Below the pieces are notes generated by a model that worked only from the letters and a program-made list of their open reading frames with translations, did no database searches and was not told the origin of the DNA. Of a stretch of 64,000 bases of DNA, positions 15,736-25,044 are shown in pieces. Numbering within the stretch: the first letter of the stretch is position 1; each line of letters begins with the position of its first letter. The stretch comes from Dictyobacter formicarum (GTDB lineage Bacteria; Chloroflexota; Ktedonobacteria; Ktedonobacterales; Ktedonobacteraceae): the NCBI RefSeq assembly GCF_016587435.1, contig NZ_BNJJ01000010.1, forward strand, positions 186,001 to 250,000. Direction: 5' to 3'. The translations under genes were made by a program, and so were the position numbers.

Positions 15736-17037
15736 ATGACGCACGCAGCAAGAGAATATGCGACACTTGACGACTGGATGGCATACGAGGCGATCCCATG
15801 CTCGCTCGATTCTGGCCCGGACTTCGACGCCGCCGTTGATACGGTGATCGACTCACTTGGCGATTCGGTAGCATTGCTTGGCTTTGGAGAAGCACTCCAT
15901 GGAGGGGAAGAACTGCTGGTCCTTCGCAACCAGCTCTTCCAACGCCTGGTAGAAGCCCATGGCTACAGCGCCATTGCCGTTGAGAGCAGTTTTCCTCGGG
16001 GACCCATCATCAACGAGTACGTGCTTGGCCACGGTCCGGCATCCTATGAGGCGGTGCAGGAGACGGGATGGAGCCACGGTTTCGGAAAGTTCGAAGCGAA
16101 TCGAGAACTGGTCGAGTGGATGAGGCACTACAATGCTGATCCAGCGCACCAGAGAAAACTCCAGTTCTATGGGTTCGATAGCCCGACCGATGTGGCCGCA
16201 GATAGTCCCCGCCAGACACTCCACGTTGCGCTTGATTACCTTAGCTCAGTTGATGAGACCCTCGGCCAGGAGTATCGCAAGCGCATCGACCCGCTGCTCG
16301 GGCAGGACGCTGCCTGGGAGAATCCGGCTGCCGCGCTCGACCCGACGCAAGCGATAGGTCGATCACCAGAGGCAACCGCATTGCGGATCGAGACCGAGGA
16401 ACTGATTGCAGAGCTGTGTGTGCGCCGTCCCGAATTGGTCGCAAAGAGCGACGAGAGCCGCTATCGGGAAGCCATCCACTACGCTGTGGGAGCTCGGCAG
16501 CTCCTGCACTATCATGCAGCGTTAGCGCAAACGTCCGCTAAACGCCAGGCCATCCTGCTCGGCATACGTGCCGCAATGATGGCAGAGAATCTGGCGTACA
16601 TCGTCTCCCGGGAACAGGGGCGAGGTAACGTCCTGGTTTTTGCCCACAATAGCCATCTCAAGCGTGGAAAGGTGCAATGGCAATGGGGGAATGAGACGGT
16701 GATCTGGTGGCCCGTTGGATCTCATCTTCATGAACGGTTCGGTCGCCGCTATGCCGTCATCGGCTCAGCCGTAGGCTTCTCGCCAGCCAACGGGATCGGC
16801 CAGCCAGAAGCCGGGACGCTTGAGGCGCGGTTCACATCCGCTCCCGGGCCGGTGCGGTTCATTCCCACCCATCAAGGGCAAGGGCTTCCGGCAGAGGAAA
16901 TTGCGGCACTTCCGATTCGCTCTGGCAGTAAGAAGAACAGGAGCTATGCGGAACCACTGGGCGCCCAAAGCTTCACCGATTTCGATTGGTTCGCTGTCCT
17001 GGATACAACGGCATACAACGGGTGGGGCCATTTCTAG
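15736..17037 (+). CDS. Erythromycin esterase family protein
   Basis: A 433-residue member of the erythromycin-esterase fold (EreA/EreB-like hydrolases). Motifs include ALLGFGEALHGGEELLVLRN near residue 40 with the catalytic-type E and H, YSAIAVESSFPRGPIINEYV, FYGFDSPTD, and late NVLVFAHNSHLKRGKVQWQW. The start follows GGAGG by 8 bases; a longer frame reaches back to 15478 without support. Macrolide hydrolysis is the known activity of some members, but many homologues in environmental bacteria have other or unknown substrates, so resistance is not claimed. It is monocistronic, with a hairpin-rich element after it. Confidence 0.85.
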   Translation: MTHAAREYATLDDWMAYEAIPCSLDSGPDFDAAVDTVIDSLGDSVALLGFGEALHGGEELLVLRNQLFQRLVEAHGYSAIAVESSFPRGPIINEYVLGHGPASYEAVQETGWSHGFGKFEANRELVEWMRHYNADPAHQRKLQFYGFDSPTDVAADSPRQTLHVALDYLSSVDETLGQEYRKRIDPLLGQDAAWENPAAALDPTQAIGRSPEATALRIETEELIAELCVRRPELVAKSDESRYREAIHYAVGARQLLHYHAALAQTSAKRQAILLGIRAAMMAENLAYIVSREQGRGNVLVFAHNSHLKRGKVQWQWGNETVIWWPVGSHLHERFGRRYAVIGSAVGFSPANGIGQPEAGTLEARFTSAPGPVRFIPTHQGQGLPAEEIAALPIRSGSKKNRSYAEPLGAQSFTDFDWFAVLDTTAYNGWGHF

Positions 17038-17103
17038 AAGGCTGGAGCGTAAGTTCCGAGCAATAACGTTCTCCCTCGGACATGCGCGGACGCTCTCTTT
17101 CTA

Positions 17104-17223
17104 ATTGGCGTTTAGACTAAATTCTTGTGAAGCCAGGCGGGAAGCGGTTTCATACGATTCATAGCAAAATGGCTTCAGTCCTCTTCCCAGGCCGCTTCAT
17201 GCAAAATTAGTCTAAACACCAAT
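17104..17223. repeat. 120-bp inverted-repeat element between convergent genes
   Basis: The first 17 bases, ATTGGCGTTTAGACTAA, match the reverse complement of the last 17 at 16 positions. Pairing continues inward with GAAGCC/GGCGGGAAG-type matches, so the whole element can fold into one long stem. It has no coding capacity. It could be a MITE or a bidirectional terminator. Confidence 0.6.
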
Positions 17224-17301
17224 ATCAAGCGAGAGATATCTCTTCCCTATCTAATATCGTGGCTATCCATCGGTGAATGTTTATGCGCTCCAGGCCTCTT
17301 G

Positions 17302-19089
17302 TTATTGCAGCCGTTGGCGAATAAATTTCGTCATATGCTTTCTGGTTAGAGGTGCTTCAGGGAACACATCGCCAAAATAGGAAATGGGCCAGACATGCCA
17401 CATTCCCGGCCAGATCTCCAGCTTGACTTCGACTCCTGCCTTGCGTAGCTTATCTGCCATACGTAGCGAGTCCCTGCGCAAGGCTTCCTGCGTTCCAACA
17501 AGCAAGAAAGTTGGAGGTAATCTATGTACATCTGCATACAGGGGGGAGACGAGCGGTTGGTGTGCATCTATCGCACCATTATTGGTATAAGCTGCATAAG
17601 CATTTTTTAACCCATTTTCCCCCAGGATGGGGTCCGCGCCGGTCGTTGTCAGGTCAAGTGCGGGTGAGAGTGCCACCAACGCAGCCGGCAACGCCTCGCC
17701 CTGTTCTCGTAGCGCGAGCGCTGTGGCCAGTGTCAGATTTCCGCCGGAAGAGTCTCCTGCTATCGCGAGTCGCGAGGCTGCAATTCCTTGAGAACGCAAC
17801 CATTGGTATGCCGCCACACAATCCTGGAGAGCAGCTGGAAAGGGATTTTCAGGTGCCAGCCGATAGTCTGGCATAAGCACACATGCCCCGATCTCTCGCG
17901 AGAGTTGCGCGACGAATGGATAATGCGCCTCAATGGCTGGTAACCTGAAAGCTCCGCCATGGATATACAGCAATGCACGGCTTTTCGTTGCTCCTGGAGC
18001 GCAAATGAGCAGTGCCGATACCCCTGCCGCATTGACGCGCTCAACAGAGAAACCGGGCGGAAGGGAGGGTCTAGCTGGTGTTGATGGACGTTGTGGTGCC
18101 GCACCACTGCTTGAGTTCAGCCGTTGAAAGATCACTGCCATTAGATAGAGAAGCGTGCCCATCAGACTGGGCTCCGCAGGCACATCGTCGCTTTCAATTA
18201 CCGGCGCATTGGCAGTTACCAGGCCAGTGCGCGCCAGTACCAAACCGCTTCCGGCAACACCCACGCCCACTTTTACGCCCAGGCGCAAGAAGTTACGCCG
18301 CTGGTTGGATTTGGGAACCAGCACGTCTCTGTTGGTAGAGAGCGGTTGGGCCCGACCGCTCTTTTTTTTGCCTCGAGAATGGAGTTGGATACCAGCGATT
18401 CCGAGCCAGACCAGCCAGAGGGAACTTCCCACCACGGCGAGGAGGTTCAGTATCCCTGCCATGGTATAGAAGCCACTTGTCATCGGCAAGAGTGCATTGA
18501 GGCCCCAGACCAGTGAGCGTAAACAGACCAGGAAGAGGCCAATTGCACTCACGGTTGCCAGCACACGGCGCATCTGGTTGTGCCAGGCCACGTTCAGCGT
18601 CCAAAGCGCCAGTACCAGTGGCGTACCGATTTCGGTCAAAAGGAACAGGAGCCATGCAAGAGGTGCTGCCGCCGTTGTTATGGCAATATTCCAGAGGAGG
18701 AGCAGCACCATTCCGAGGCCAGAGCCTATGATCCAGAAAGAGCCGGCAATAGTTCCGAGAATGATTACGCGTCTGCGTGGCTTTTCCTCTAAGGACGATG
18801 CCAGACGGCGTGAGACTATGAAGAGCAACATGGCATTTCCCGCCAGACCAAGAAAGCCTGATAGAGCAAGAATTGTTCCCGGTAGGGGGAGCGAATTCGC
18901 CAAAGGTGTCTGGCTAAGAAGGAGTGCTGGATAGTTGAGCGTTGCATATAAGGTATAGCTTGTGATTGTGAACAGAAGAGCCAGGAGCAACATGCAGAAT
19001 CCCGTGCTCCACATTACCATTGAACGATTGCCGCGAGGCGTACCAGGCGCTAATCTCTTGCCGCCTGGCAAGAGAGATGAAGTTTTCAT
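17302..19089 (-). CDS. Polytopic membrane protein fused to an HSL-family esterase
   Basis: A 595-residue two-part protein. Residues 25-240 contain about six hydrophobic helices (for example CMLLLALLFTITSYTLYATL). Then SNQRRNFLRLG (twin Arg at 264-265) followed by VKVGVGVAGSGLVLA looks like an internal Tat signal. The C-terminal half is an alpha/beta hydrolase of the hormone-sensitive-lipase family: oxyanion motif YIHGGAF (375-381), MPDYRLAPENPFPAAL, nucleophile elbow GDSSGG (445-450) and GMWHVW near the end with the catalytic His. Topology suggests an esterase domain outside the cytoplasm, anchored by the last helix. GAAGGAAG precedes the ATG at 19089. Confidence 0.82.
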   Translation of the reverse strand: MKTSSLLPGGKRLAPGTPRGNRSMVMWSTGFCMLLLALLFTITSYTLYATLNYPALLLSQTPLANSLPLPGTILALSGFLGLAGNAMLLFIVSRRLASSLEEKPRRRVIILGTIAGSFWIIGSGLGMVLLLLWNIAITTAAAPLAWLLFLLTEIGTPLVLALWTLNVAWHNQMRRVLATVSAIGLFLVCLRSLVWGLNALLPMTSGFYTMAGILNLLAVVGSSLWLVWLGIAGIQLHSRGKKKSGRAQPLSTNRDVLVPKSNQRRNFLRLGVKVGVGVAGSGLVLARTGLVTANAPVIESDDVPAEPSLMGTLLYLMAVIFQRLNSSSGAAPQRPSTPARPSLPPGFSVERVNAAGVSALLICAPGATKSRALLYIHGGAFRLPAIEAHYPFVAQLSREIGACVLMPDYRLAPENPFPAALQDCVAAYQWLRSQGIAASRLAIAGDSSGGNLTLATALALREQGEALPAALVALSPALDLTTTGADPILGENGLKNAYAAYTNNGAIDAHQPLVSPLYADVHRLPPTFLLVGTQEALRRDSLRMADKLRKAGVEVKLEIWPGMWHVWPISYFGDVFPEAPLTRKHMTKFIRQRLQ

Positions 19090-19291
19090 GATATATATCT
19101 TCCTTCTGCTTCTTTTAATATTATGTGGTGCTCGGTTCTTCGGCCGGGTGACCCATGCAATGAGAATTGGAACATCTTTGAACACTTTAATGCGAGGACA
19201 TGACAGAAGGGTGAATTGAAGCCACCTATGTTGTCATTAAATGGTCATGTTGAAGACTGGCACGTTTCCATCGTGCAAACTTGCCAGCCTC

Positions 19292-19320
19292 TTGACAACA
19301 CCAGGGCGTGGCGCTATCCT
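19292..19320 (+). promoter_or_regulatory. Sigma70-type promoter of the TetR operon
   Basis: TTGACA (19292-19297), 17 bases, TATCCT (19315-19320). Just downstream GTATACGGTACGGTTTAG (about 19328-19345) has the GTATACGGTACGGT look of TetR operators, which would allow autorepression. Confidence 0.65.
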
Positions 19321-19365
19321 TTTATTAAGTATACGGTACGGTTTAGTTTACTTGCGAGGTGGGGT

Positions 19366-20034
19366 ATGGAAATGACATTGGAGGAGGCGCGGGCGCGGGC
19401 CAAGCGGGATCAGATACTGGATGGGGCGCAGCGTGTGTTCTTGCGCGAGGGGTTCGCGGCGGCGAGCACTGACGCTCTTGCTAAGGAGGCCAGAGTCTCC
19501 AAGCGCACGTTGTACGCTTATTATCCAGGCAAGGAGGAGCTGTTTGTCGATGTTGTGCGCAGGCTGACGATTGAGAATCCACAGACGCGGGTGCTTGATT
19601 TTGTGCGGGGGCTGCAGCCGCGTACCGCGGAGGAGTTACGCAAAGCTCTGCTTACGCTGGCGGAAAAGATATCAGGCATTATGATGAGGACCGAGCATCT
19701 GGCGCTAATGCGCGCGATTATCGCTGATTCCCACCGCTTTCCCCAGCTAACTGAGACCCTCCGCTCGACCGTTCCTGAGCGTGCTGCCGGAGAAGTATCT
19801 CTTATGCTTGAGCGGGCGCGAGAGAACGGGGTGGCGATCCGGCAAGGCGACACAGAGGTCATGACGCGCCTGTTCATTGGTCCGCTCCTCAGCTATGCCC
19901 TGCTCGATGGCTTGTTGCGGCCAGCGAGCCGGCCACAGCTTCCCGGCATGGAGAAGCTCGAGGAGATAGTGGACCTGTTTATGCGAGCGATTATGAAGAA
20001 TGAGCAGCCTGCATCTGAAAGGAGCGGAAAATGA
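19366..20034 (+). CDS. TetR-family regulator
   Basis: A 222-residue repressor. The N-terminal HTH is clear: KRDQILDGAQRVFLREGFAA followed by STDALAKEARVSKRTLYAYY and PGKEELF. The C-terminal ligand domain resembles the AefR-like group (HLALMRAIIADSHRFPQLTE). The start at 19366 follows GAGGTGGGG; Met at 19372 is also possible. Its stop overlaps the ATG of the FAD monooxygenase (ATGA), so the two are co-translated, and a promoter with an operator-like sequence lies upstream. It probably represses this operon and senses the monooxygenase substrate. Confidence 0.87.
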   Translation: MEMTLEEARARAKRDQILDGAQRVFLREGFAAASTDALAKEARVSKRTLYAYYPGKEELFVDVVRRLTIENPQTRVLDFVRGLQPRTAEELRKALLTLAEKISGIMMRTEHLALMRAIIADSHRFPQLTETLRSTVPERAAGEVSLMLERARENGVAIRQGDTEVMTRLFIGPLLSYALLDGLLRPASRPQLPGMEKLEEIVDLFMRAIMKNEQPASERSGK

Positions 20035-21722
20035 CGATGACCGATGTGCTTGTGGTGGGTGCGGGACCCACGGGCCTGACGATGGCGAACCTGCTGACAC
20101 GCAGCGGGGTGAAGGTCAGGATTGTGGACAAAAAGGACGGTCCCACCGAGGAGACCCGCGCGGTTGTGGTTCATGCGAAGACGCTGGAACTGCTGGACAG
20201 GCTTGACCTGGCCGACAAGGCCGTTGAGAATGGCGAGCCGCTGCTGAACGCTCAGCTTCTCAGCCGGGGCAAGCGTTTCGGGAAACTGGCTTTTCTGAAC
20301 AATGAAGAGGAGCGGAACACGCCCTATCCCTTTGGCCTGATCTACGGGCAGGACCAGACCGAGCATCTTCTGATCCAGAGCTTTGCGGAGGCTGGGGGCC
20401 GCGTCGAGTGGAATACGGAACTGCTGAGCCTGGAGCAGACGCCGGGCAGCGCACGGGCGCGTGTTCGCGCTAGCGATGGCAGTGAGGAAACCATTGAGGC
20501 GCAGTGGATCGTTGGCGCCGACGGCTCGCATAGTTCCGTAAGGCACGCTCTGTCATTGGGCTTTGCGGGCCAGACCTATATGATGACCTTGTTCGTGGCG
20601 GATTTAGAGATGGAGTGGGATCTGGGGCCACATCGGGGTGGTATGGACCTGGAGTGGCATGGCTTCTTCTTTTTCGTGCCAATGCGCGGCGAAGGGCGTT
20701 TCCGCCTGTTCGGGACACTTCCTCCGGACCTGACCGACAGGGATACCCTGATCCTCGACGACGTGCGGCGCGTGCTCGACACGCAAAGCGGCCTGCACGT
20801 CAATATTCTGAAGGCGAACTGGATCTCGGTCTATCGCACGCACCAGCGCATGTCTGAGCGTTTCCGCGTCGGGCGCGTCTTCCTGGCGGGGGATGCTGCC
20901 CACATTCATAGTCCCGCAGGCGGTCAGGGGATGAACACCGGTATCGGTGATGCCTATAACCTGGCCTGGAAGCTAGCCCTCATCGTCAAGGGACAGGCCC
21001 ACGAGACGCTGCTCGACTCCTACGAAGCCGAGCGTATCCCGTTCGCCCGCGCCATCTTGCGCGGCTCCGACTGGGGTTTTCAAGTCCAGGCCGCGACCAA
21101 CCCGATCTTGCGGTGGCTCAAGCTGTACGTGTTGCCCCAACTCTTCCGCCTCGTGTCGTGGCTACCTTCTTTCAAGCGGCGCGTCTTCTGGCTCTTTTCC
21201 CAACTCTGGACCAGCTATCGCAGCAGTCCGGCGGTCACGCAGTCAGTGTCGGACAAGCAGGGACCCAGGGCTGGCGACCGCGCTCCCTATGGTTTCTTCG
21301 AGGCCGGGCCAGACGCCGGAAAGAGCACCTTTACCATACTCAGGGGCATGGATCATCACCTGTTCCTCTTCGCGGGCAGCAAGCCAGACACCGCGTTCTC
21401 TGACCTGCGTGGACTGGAGGAGCAACTGCGTTCCCTGCTCGCCACGTACGAGGTACCTGTTCACCTGCACACCGTATCAGTGGCTAATTTGAGTCTGCAC
21501 AAGTTGTATGGGGTGGAGGAGCCGGGCCTGTTCCTGGTCCGGCCAGATGGCCACCTCGCCTACCGTGGCCGGGCGCAGGACCTGGATGGCCTTAAATCAT
21601 ATCTCGACAAGTGGTTCCAGCAACGAGAACGCCAGACGCAACATGAACCTATTACCCTGGCAGATGATCGTGTTTCCGAACCCCTGGTAGCTGTCGACCG
21701 AACGCTGGGAGATCAGCAGTGA
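20031..21722 (+). CDS. FAD-dependent aromatic-type monooxygenase
   Basis: A 563-residue class A flavoprotein monooxygenase of the PheA/TfdB/Rox group. It has the dinucleotide-binding VLVVGAGPTGLTMANLLTRS (7-26), the DG motif WIVGADGSHSSVRH (159-172) and the GD motif GRVFLAGDAAHIHSPAGGQG (281-300). The C-terminal thioredoxin-like domain ends RPDGHLAYRGR. Such enzymes hydroxylate phenols, polyketides or antibiotics such as rifamycins; the substrate here is unknown. It overlaps the TetR stop by four bases, the classic layout of an inducible detoxification operon. Confidence 0.88.
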   Translation: MTMTDVLVVGAGPTGLTMANLLTRSGVKVRIVDKKDGPTEETRAVVVHAKTLELLDRLDLADKAVENGEPLLNAQLLSRGKRFGKLAFLNNEEERNTPYPFGLIYGQDQTEHLLIQSFAEAGGRVEWNTELLSLEQTPGSARARVRASDGSEETIEAQWIVGADGSHSSVRHALSLGFAGQTYMMTLFVADLEMEWDLGPHRGGMDLEWHGFFFFVPMRGEGRFRLFGTLPPDLTDRDTLILDDVRRVLDTQSGLHVNILKANWISVYRTHQRMSERFRVGRVFLAGDAAHIHSPAGGQGMNTGIGDAYNLAWKLALIVKGQAHETLLDSYEAERIPFARAILRGSDWGFQVQAATNPILRWLKLYVLPQLFRLVSWLPSFKRRVFWLFSQLWTSYRSSPAVTQSVSDKQGPRAGDRAPYGFFEAGPDAGKSTFTILRGMDHHLFLFAGSKPDTAFSDLRGLEEQLRSLLATYEVPVHLHTVSVANLSLHKLYGVEEPGLFLVRPDGHLAYRGRAQDLDGLKSYLDKWFQQRERQTQHEPITLADDRVSEPLVAVDRTLGDQQ

Positions 21723-21788
21723 GTTTCTCAAAACCTGTTTATGTATGGTGTTGGGATGCACATTGTTGAATATTGCGGACCGCGAAGG

Positions 21789-22523
21789 TTATAAAGAAGC
21801 ATACTGTTCCGCCCAGAACTCGCTGACATACTCCTGGAAAGAAGACATGGCTACGAGCCGGGCCCAGCTTGTTTTGGCGAGCTCGCTGCGCCTCTTCTCC
21901 ACAGCCGAGATAGCCTTTTCGGTCCGCCCGGCCGCCAGTTCGTCCAGCGCCGTGTGGATGGCCTTGAAGTCGTAGCCAGCGTCCCTGAGCAGGACTACTA
22001 CGCGCAGGCGACGCATTTGCTGCTCGTCATAGAGGCGATACTGGCTGCTCTTGTCGCGTATAGGATGCAACAGACCTTGCTGCTCCCAGAAATGGAGCGC
22101 CGAGACACGTACCCCTACTTGCTTTGCCGCCTCTCCCACGCGTAGTTGCTGTGAATGGCGCGTACTGGCCAGAGGAGGGGATTGCGCGGCCAACGTGCTC
22201 AAGGCGGCCAGCGTCTGATCAAGTTGGAGGCGCTTGCGGGCGAGATCAGCGTGGCACTCATCGATCAGGGCGAGCGCCGCTGATAGTTGGCCCTGGTGAA
22301 CCGCCTGCATGATCGCTCGCGCCTGCTGCCACGTGTAGCCGCAGACCATGCTGCGGGCGGTCTGGAGCGCAACCAGATGCTTCTGTGTGTAGAGTCGGTA
22401 GCCGCTTGGACTGCGCTCCACGGGCGGGATAAAGCCACTGGCTTCATAGTTGCGCACCTGTTGCACGCTTATCTGGCCAGCCTGTGCCAGATCTATGGTA
22501 CGCAGATAGTTATGGGCTATCAT
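21789..22523 (-). CDS. MerR-family regulator with two HTH domains
   Basis: A 244-residue protein with two MerR DNA-binding modules in one chain. The first is LRTIDLAQAGQISVQQVRNY with EASGFIPPVERSPSGYRLYT (about 7-46). The second is LRVGEAAKQVGVRVSALHFW with EQQGLLHPIRDKSSQYRLYD (about 126-165). A helical linker (about 75-120) joins them. No cysteine cluster for metal sensing is visible. Two modules in a monomer could bind as an intramolecular pseudodimer. It converges on the FAD monooxygenase and is divergent from the GxGYxYP gene. Confidence 0.82.
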   Translation of the reverse strand: MIAHNYLRTIDLAQAGQISVQQVRNYEASGFIPPVERSPSGYRLYTQKHLVALQTARSMVCGYTWQQARAIMQAVHQGQLSAALALIDECHADLARKRLQLDQTLAALSTLAAQSPPLASTRHSQQLRVGEAAKQVGVRVSALHFWEQQGLLHPIRDKSSQYRLYDEQQMRRLRVVVLLRDAGYDFKAIHTALDELAAGRTEKAISAVEKRRSELAKTSWARLVAMSSFQEYVSEFWAEQYASL

Positions 22524-23097
22524 GGAAAATCCTCAAGCATCTAGAGTAATGTGCTTTAATTTCATATATTTATGCATTAGTTTATAACATGCCTGTGCCA
22601 TTTTTGCCAACTATAGCACCTTTTTATGCTTTTGTTTAAAAAGTAGAGAACGGGGAGAATATGAAGAAAGTGTTGACGCGTGTTTGAGAGGATTTTTGAG
22701 TGCGGTAATACTATTTGTTATGGGTTAATTTGTGATTTTCTATGAGTTTTTTGGTGTGCGCAAAAAACGGATATGGTCGTGTTTTATGGCTATGGGTGAG
22801 GCTAAAAAATATATTGAAGGGTTTAAAATAATATATACTCTAGCTATACCGGTTCAACGGTGCCTGGAATCTACAAATGCGGGGGGTGGGATGAAGGTGT
22901 CAGGGAGCTTCTCCGCTGTTTGCTCGTGATGGTCGTGCCAGATTACGAAGTATGACGATGTTCGGAATGAATATCTGTTTCGTACCCTTATTTCCATTTT
23001 TGGCAGCAGGGAGACCCGAGTGGTATGCATAGACGGAGTATCGGTAGACCGGATGTAAGGTTGTAGGGTCTGTTTGCCGCGATGAGGAGAGTCCCCG
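22524..23097. other. AT-rich leader region before the GxGYxYP gene
   Basis: About 570 bp between divergent genes with no coding frame. AT-rich to about 22840 (AATATATACTCTAGCTATA near 22832), then mixed. The ribosome-binding site GAGGAGAG is at about 23083. No riboswitch class could be recognised by eye. Confidence 0.4.
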
Positions 23098-24786
23098 ATG
23101 TCTAGAACTCGTACTATGCCCATACAACACCTGGCGCGCTTCTTGCTGTGTTTTTGCATTATTATCATTGACCTGTTTGCTTTCCACTCCTCCGTTGTCG
23201 ACCATAGCATTTTTCAATCTTCGGTGCGCTCCGCGGCTGCCCACGCGCACTATACCAGCGAAATGGATGGAATTTACTGGCCGCAGGGCCAGGCGCTGCC
23301 AAATTTTGCCAGTCCAGAGGAATTGGATGTGGCCCGTGTGACGAATCTGCCGGGCGACTTGAGCTTGTTGCTGGGCACGCTGCAGGGTCTGGTGAATCGT
23401 AGCCGACCACAGATCTATTTGCAGGAAGGAATGCCAGCCGAAGGAGCCAACACCTGGCTACAAAGCCTCAACATTCCCTATATACTGCATAGCGATCCCT
23501 GGGAGGTGGTTGATAAATACATTAACACGGCGCGTGGTGTCATCGTTTACGATCCACGTATCATCGATACCGTCAATGTCGCGACCACGATGGCCGGGCT
23601 GTATGACGGCGTAGTGGCCAGTCCACAATTGATGAAGAAGTTGACGGCCGCTCCATATAATCTTCCCGTCCTGGCGGATCTGCGTGGAAAATTTGCCAGC
23701 AACCTCCAGGCCAACATCTGGCAGGTGCAGCACCTCTGGCCATACGTCTCGCACCGCATGTTGATCGGGATTCGTGCCACCACACCCAGCCGATTGGTCG
23801 GACACGCGACCACCTATGGTTATCTGCGGGACTACGCCGTTGCCAATCGCGCCATGGTCTTCTGGTTTTCACTGTTGAATCCGACTGAGGTTAATCTGTT
23901 CCGACAGGTACTCTCGACCGTTAAACCTGGAACGCCTTACCTGGGCTGGTATGACAAAGAGTTTCGCGGCGTCCGCCTGACCTCCAGTTATGGTGTCTAT
24001 ACTATCGCGGCCGACTTCTTCTCCAACCTGACGGTTTTTTCTGGCGTGCGAGCGCCATCGTTGATTCAGAGAACGGCGCCTACGCCGCCGCTACGCAACA
24101 AGATCTATGTCACATTCACCATGAGCGAGGGCGATAACTTTCAGTACATCCAGCATGCCATGCGCCACTTATGGGAGGACCCGCAGCGCGGGCAGGTGCC
24201 CTTAAACTGGTCGATCAACCCTTTGTTATACGATGCCGCTCCCACCATGCTCAACTACTATCAATTGACCGCCAGCACCAATGATTACCTGGTAGCGGGT
24301 CCCTCTGGCGCCGGCTATGCATATCCCTCGAGCTGGTTGTTTCGCAACGTCAACAGCTTTATGCACCAATCCTACAACTACATGCAGAAGGCTGGTTTGC
24401 ATGTAATCTTCGTCATCGATGATCAACGCACCATCCCCAGATATGTCTCAAATGCCTATAGTGAGTACGCTCATGCCAGCGGCATCCTCTACAACTGGTG
24501 GAATCCCATCAGTTACACGACGGTCTCGGCAGGGAGGATTCCCCTCTCTAAACAGGTAACCGCCACTAATCGCAGGGATATGCTCAACGCTATTCGCCTG
24601 AGCGCTCGCCACTGGAATGGGCGCTCGCCGCTGTTCCTGTCGGCCCTGGCCATTTCCTGGAACCTCAGCCCGACCGACATTAAATATGTGGCCGACCACC
24701 TGGGCCCCAATTATACTGTAGTTAGAGGAGATCAATTTTTTGAACTCTTCCGTGCGTCGCGTAGACTGCCCCCGGCGCAATACTAA
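23098..24786 (+). CDS. Secreted GxGYxYP-domain protein
   Basis: A 562-residue exported protein. The N-terminus has a basic start and hydrophobic core (ARFLLCFCIIIIDLFAFHSS), a signal peptide or anchor. The family-naming motif GAGYAYP is at about 404-410, within VAGPSGAGYAYPSSW. Other family segments are LGTLQGLVNRSRPQIYL, YDPRIIDTVNVATTMAGLYD and VTFTMSEGDNFQYIQHAM. The GxGYxYP domain is considered a putative glycoside hydrolase, mostly by context; no activity is proven. GAGGAGAG lies six bases before the ATG. It is followed by two repeat hairpins rather than a classical terminator. Confidence 0.85.
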   Translation: MSRTRTMPIQHLARFLLCFCIIIIDLFAFHSSVVDHSIFQSSVRSAAAHAHYTSEMDGIYWPQGQALPNFASPEELDVARVTNLPGDLSLLLGTLQGLVNRSRPQIYLQEGMPAEGANTWLQSLNIPYILHSDPWEVVDKYINTARGVIVYDPRIIDTVNVATTMAGLYDGVVASPQLMKKLTAAPYNLPVLADLRGKFASNLQANIWQVQHLWPYVSHRMLIGIRATTPSRLVGHATTYGYLRDYAVANRAMVFWFSLLNPTEVNLFRQVLSTVKPGTPYLGWYDKEFRGVRLTSSYGVYTIAADFFSNLTVFSGVRAPSLIQRTAPTPPLRNKIYVTFTMSEGDNFQYIQHAMRHLWEDPQRGQVPLNWSINPLLYDAAPTMLNYYQLTASTNDYLVAGPSGAGYAYPSSWLFRNVNSFMHQSYNYMQKAGLHVIFVIDDQRTIPRYVSNAYSEYAHASGILYNWWNPISYTTVSAGRIPLSKQVTATNRRDMLNAIRLSARHWNGRSPLFLSALAISWNLSPTDIKYVADHLGPNYTVVRGDQFFELFRASRRLPPAQY

Positions 24787-24828
24787 CATATCCCTGCCGG
24801 GATGGTGTCGTGCACCAGCGTGGGGGGG

Positions 24829-24910
24829 AAATCGGGGGCAAGGCCCGAATCTACGAGGGAAGGTTTTCGAGCGTGGAGGGGGAAATCGGGCGCAAGGCCC
24901 GAACCTATAG
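24829..24910 (+). repeat. Two REP-like hairpin copies
   Basis: ATCGGGGGCAAGGCCCGAAT followed by CTACGAGGG (24831-24858) and AAATCGGGCGCAAGGCCCGA followed by ACCTATAG (24883-24909) are two direct copies of the repeat that the IS4 element interrupts at 9275. Core CGGGC-GCAAG-GCCCG forms a stem-loop. Confidence 0.75.
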
Positions 24911-25044
24911 CATTGATATTGTGGGAATCAAACATCTAATGAGACGTGTTATAGAGTGAGTAGTGATACATGGCTTTTCGTTAGCAAAAATAGAGGCGTG
25001 GAGGCGTATAACAACGCGATTCCGCGCGTAAAGGTGGAATGTCT

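Noticed and set aside
15736..17037. Macrolide-resistance gene
   Set aside because: Only the family can be read from sequence; many erythromycin-esterase homologues have no known macrolide activity.
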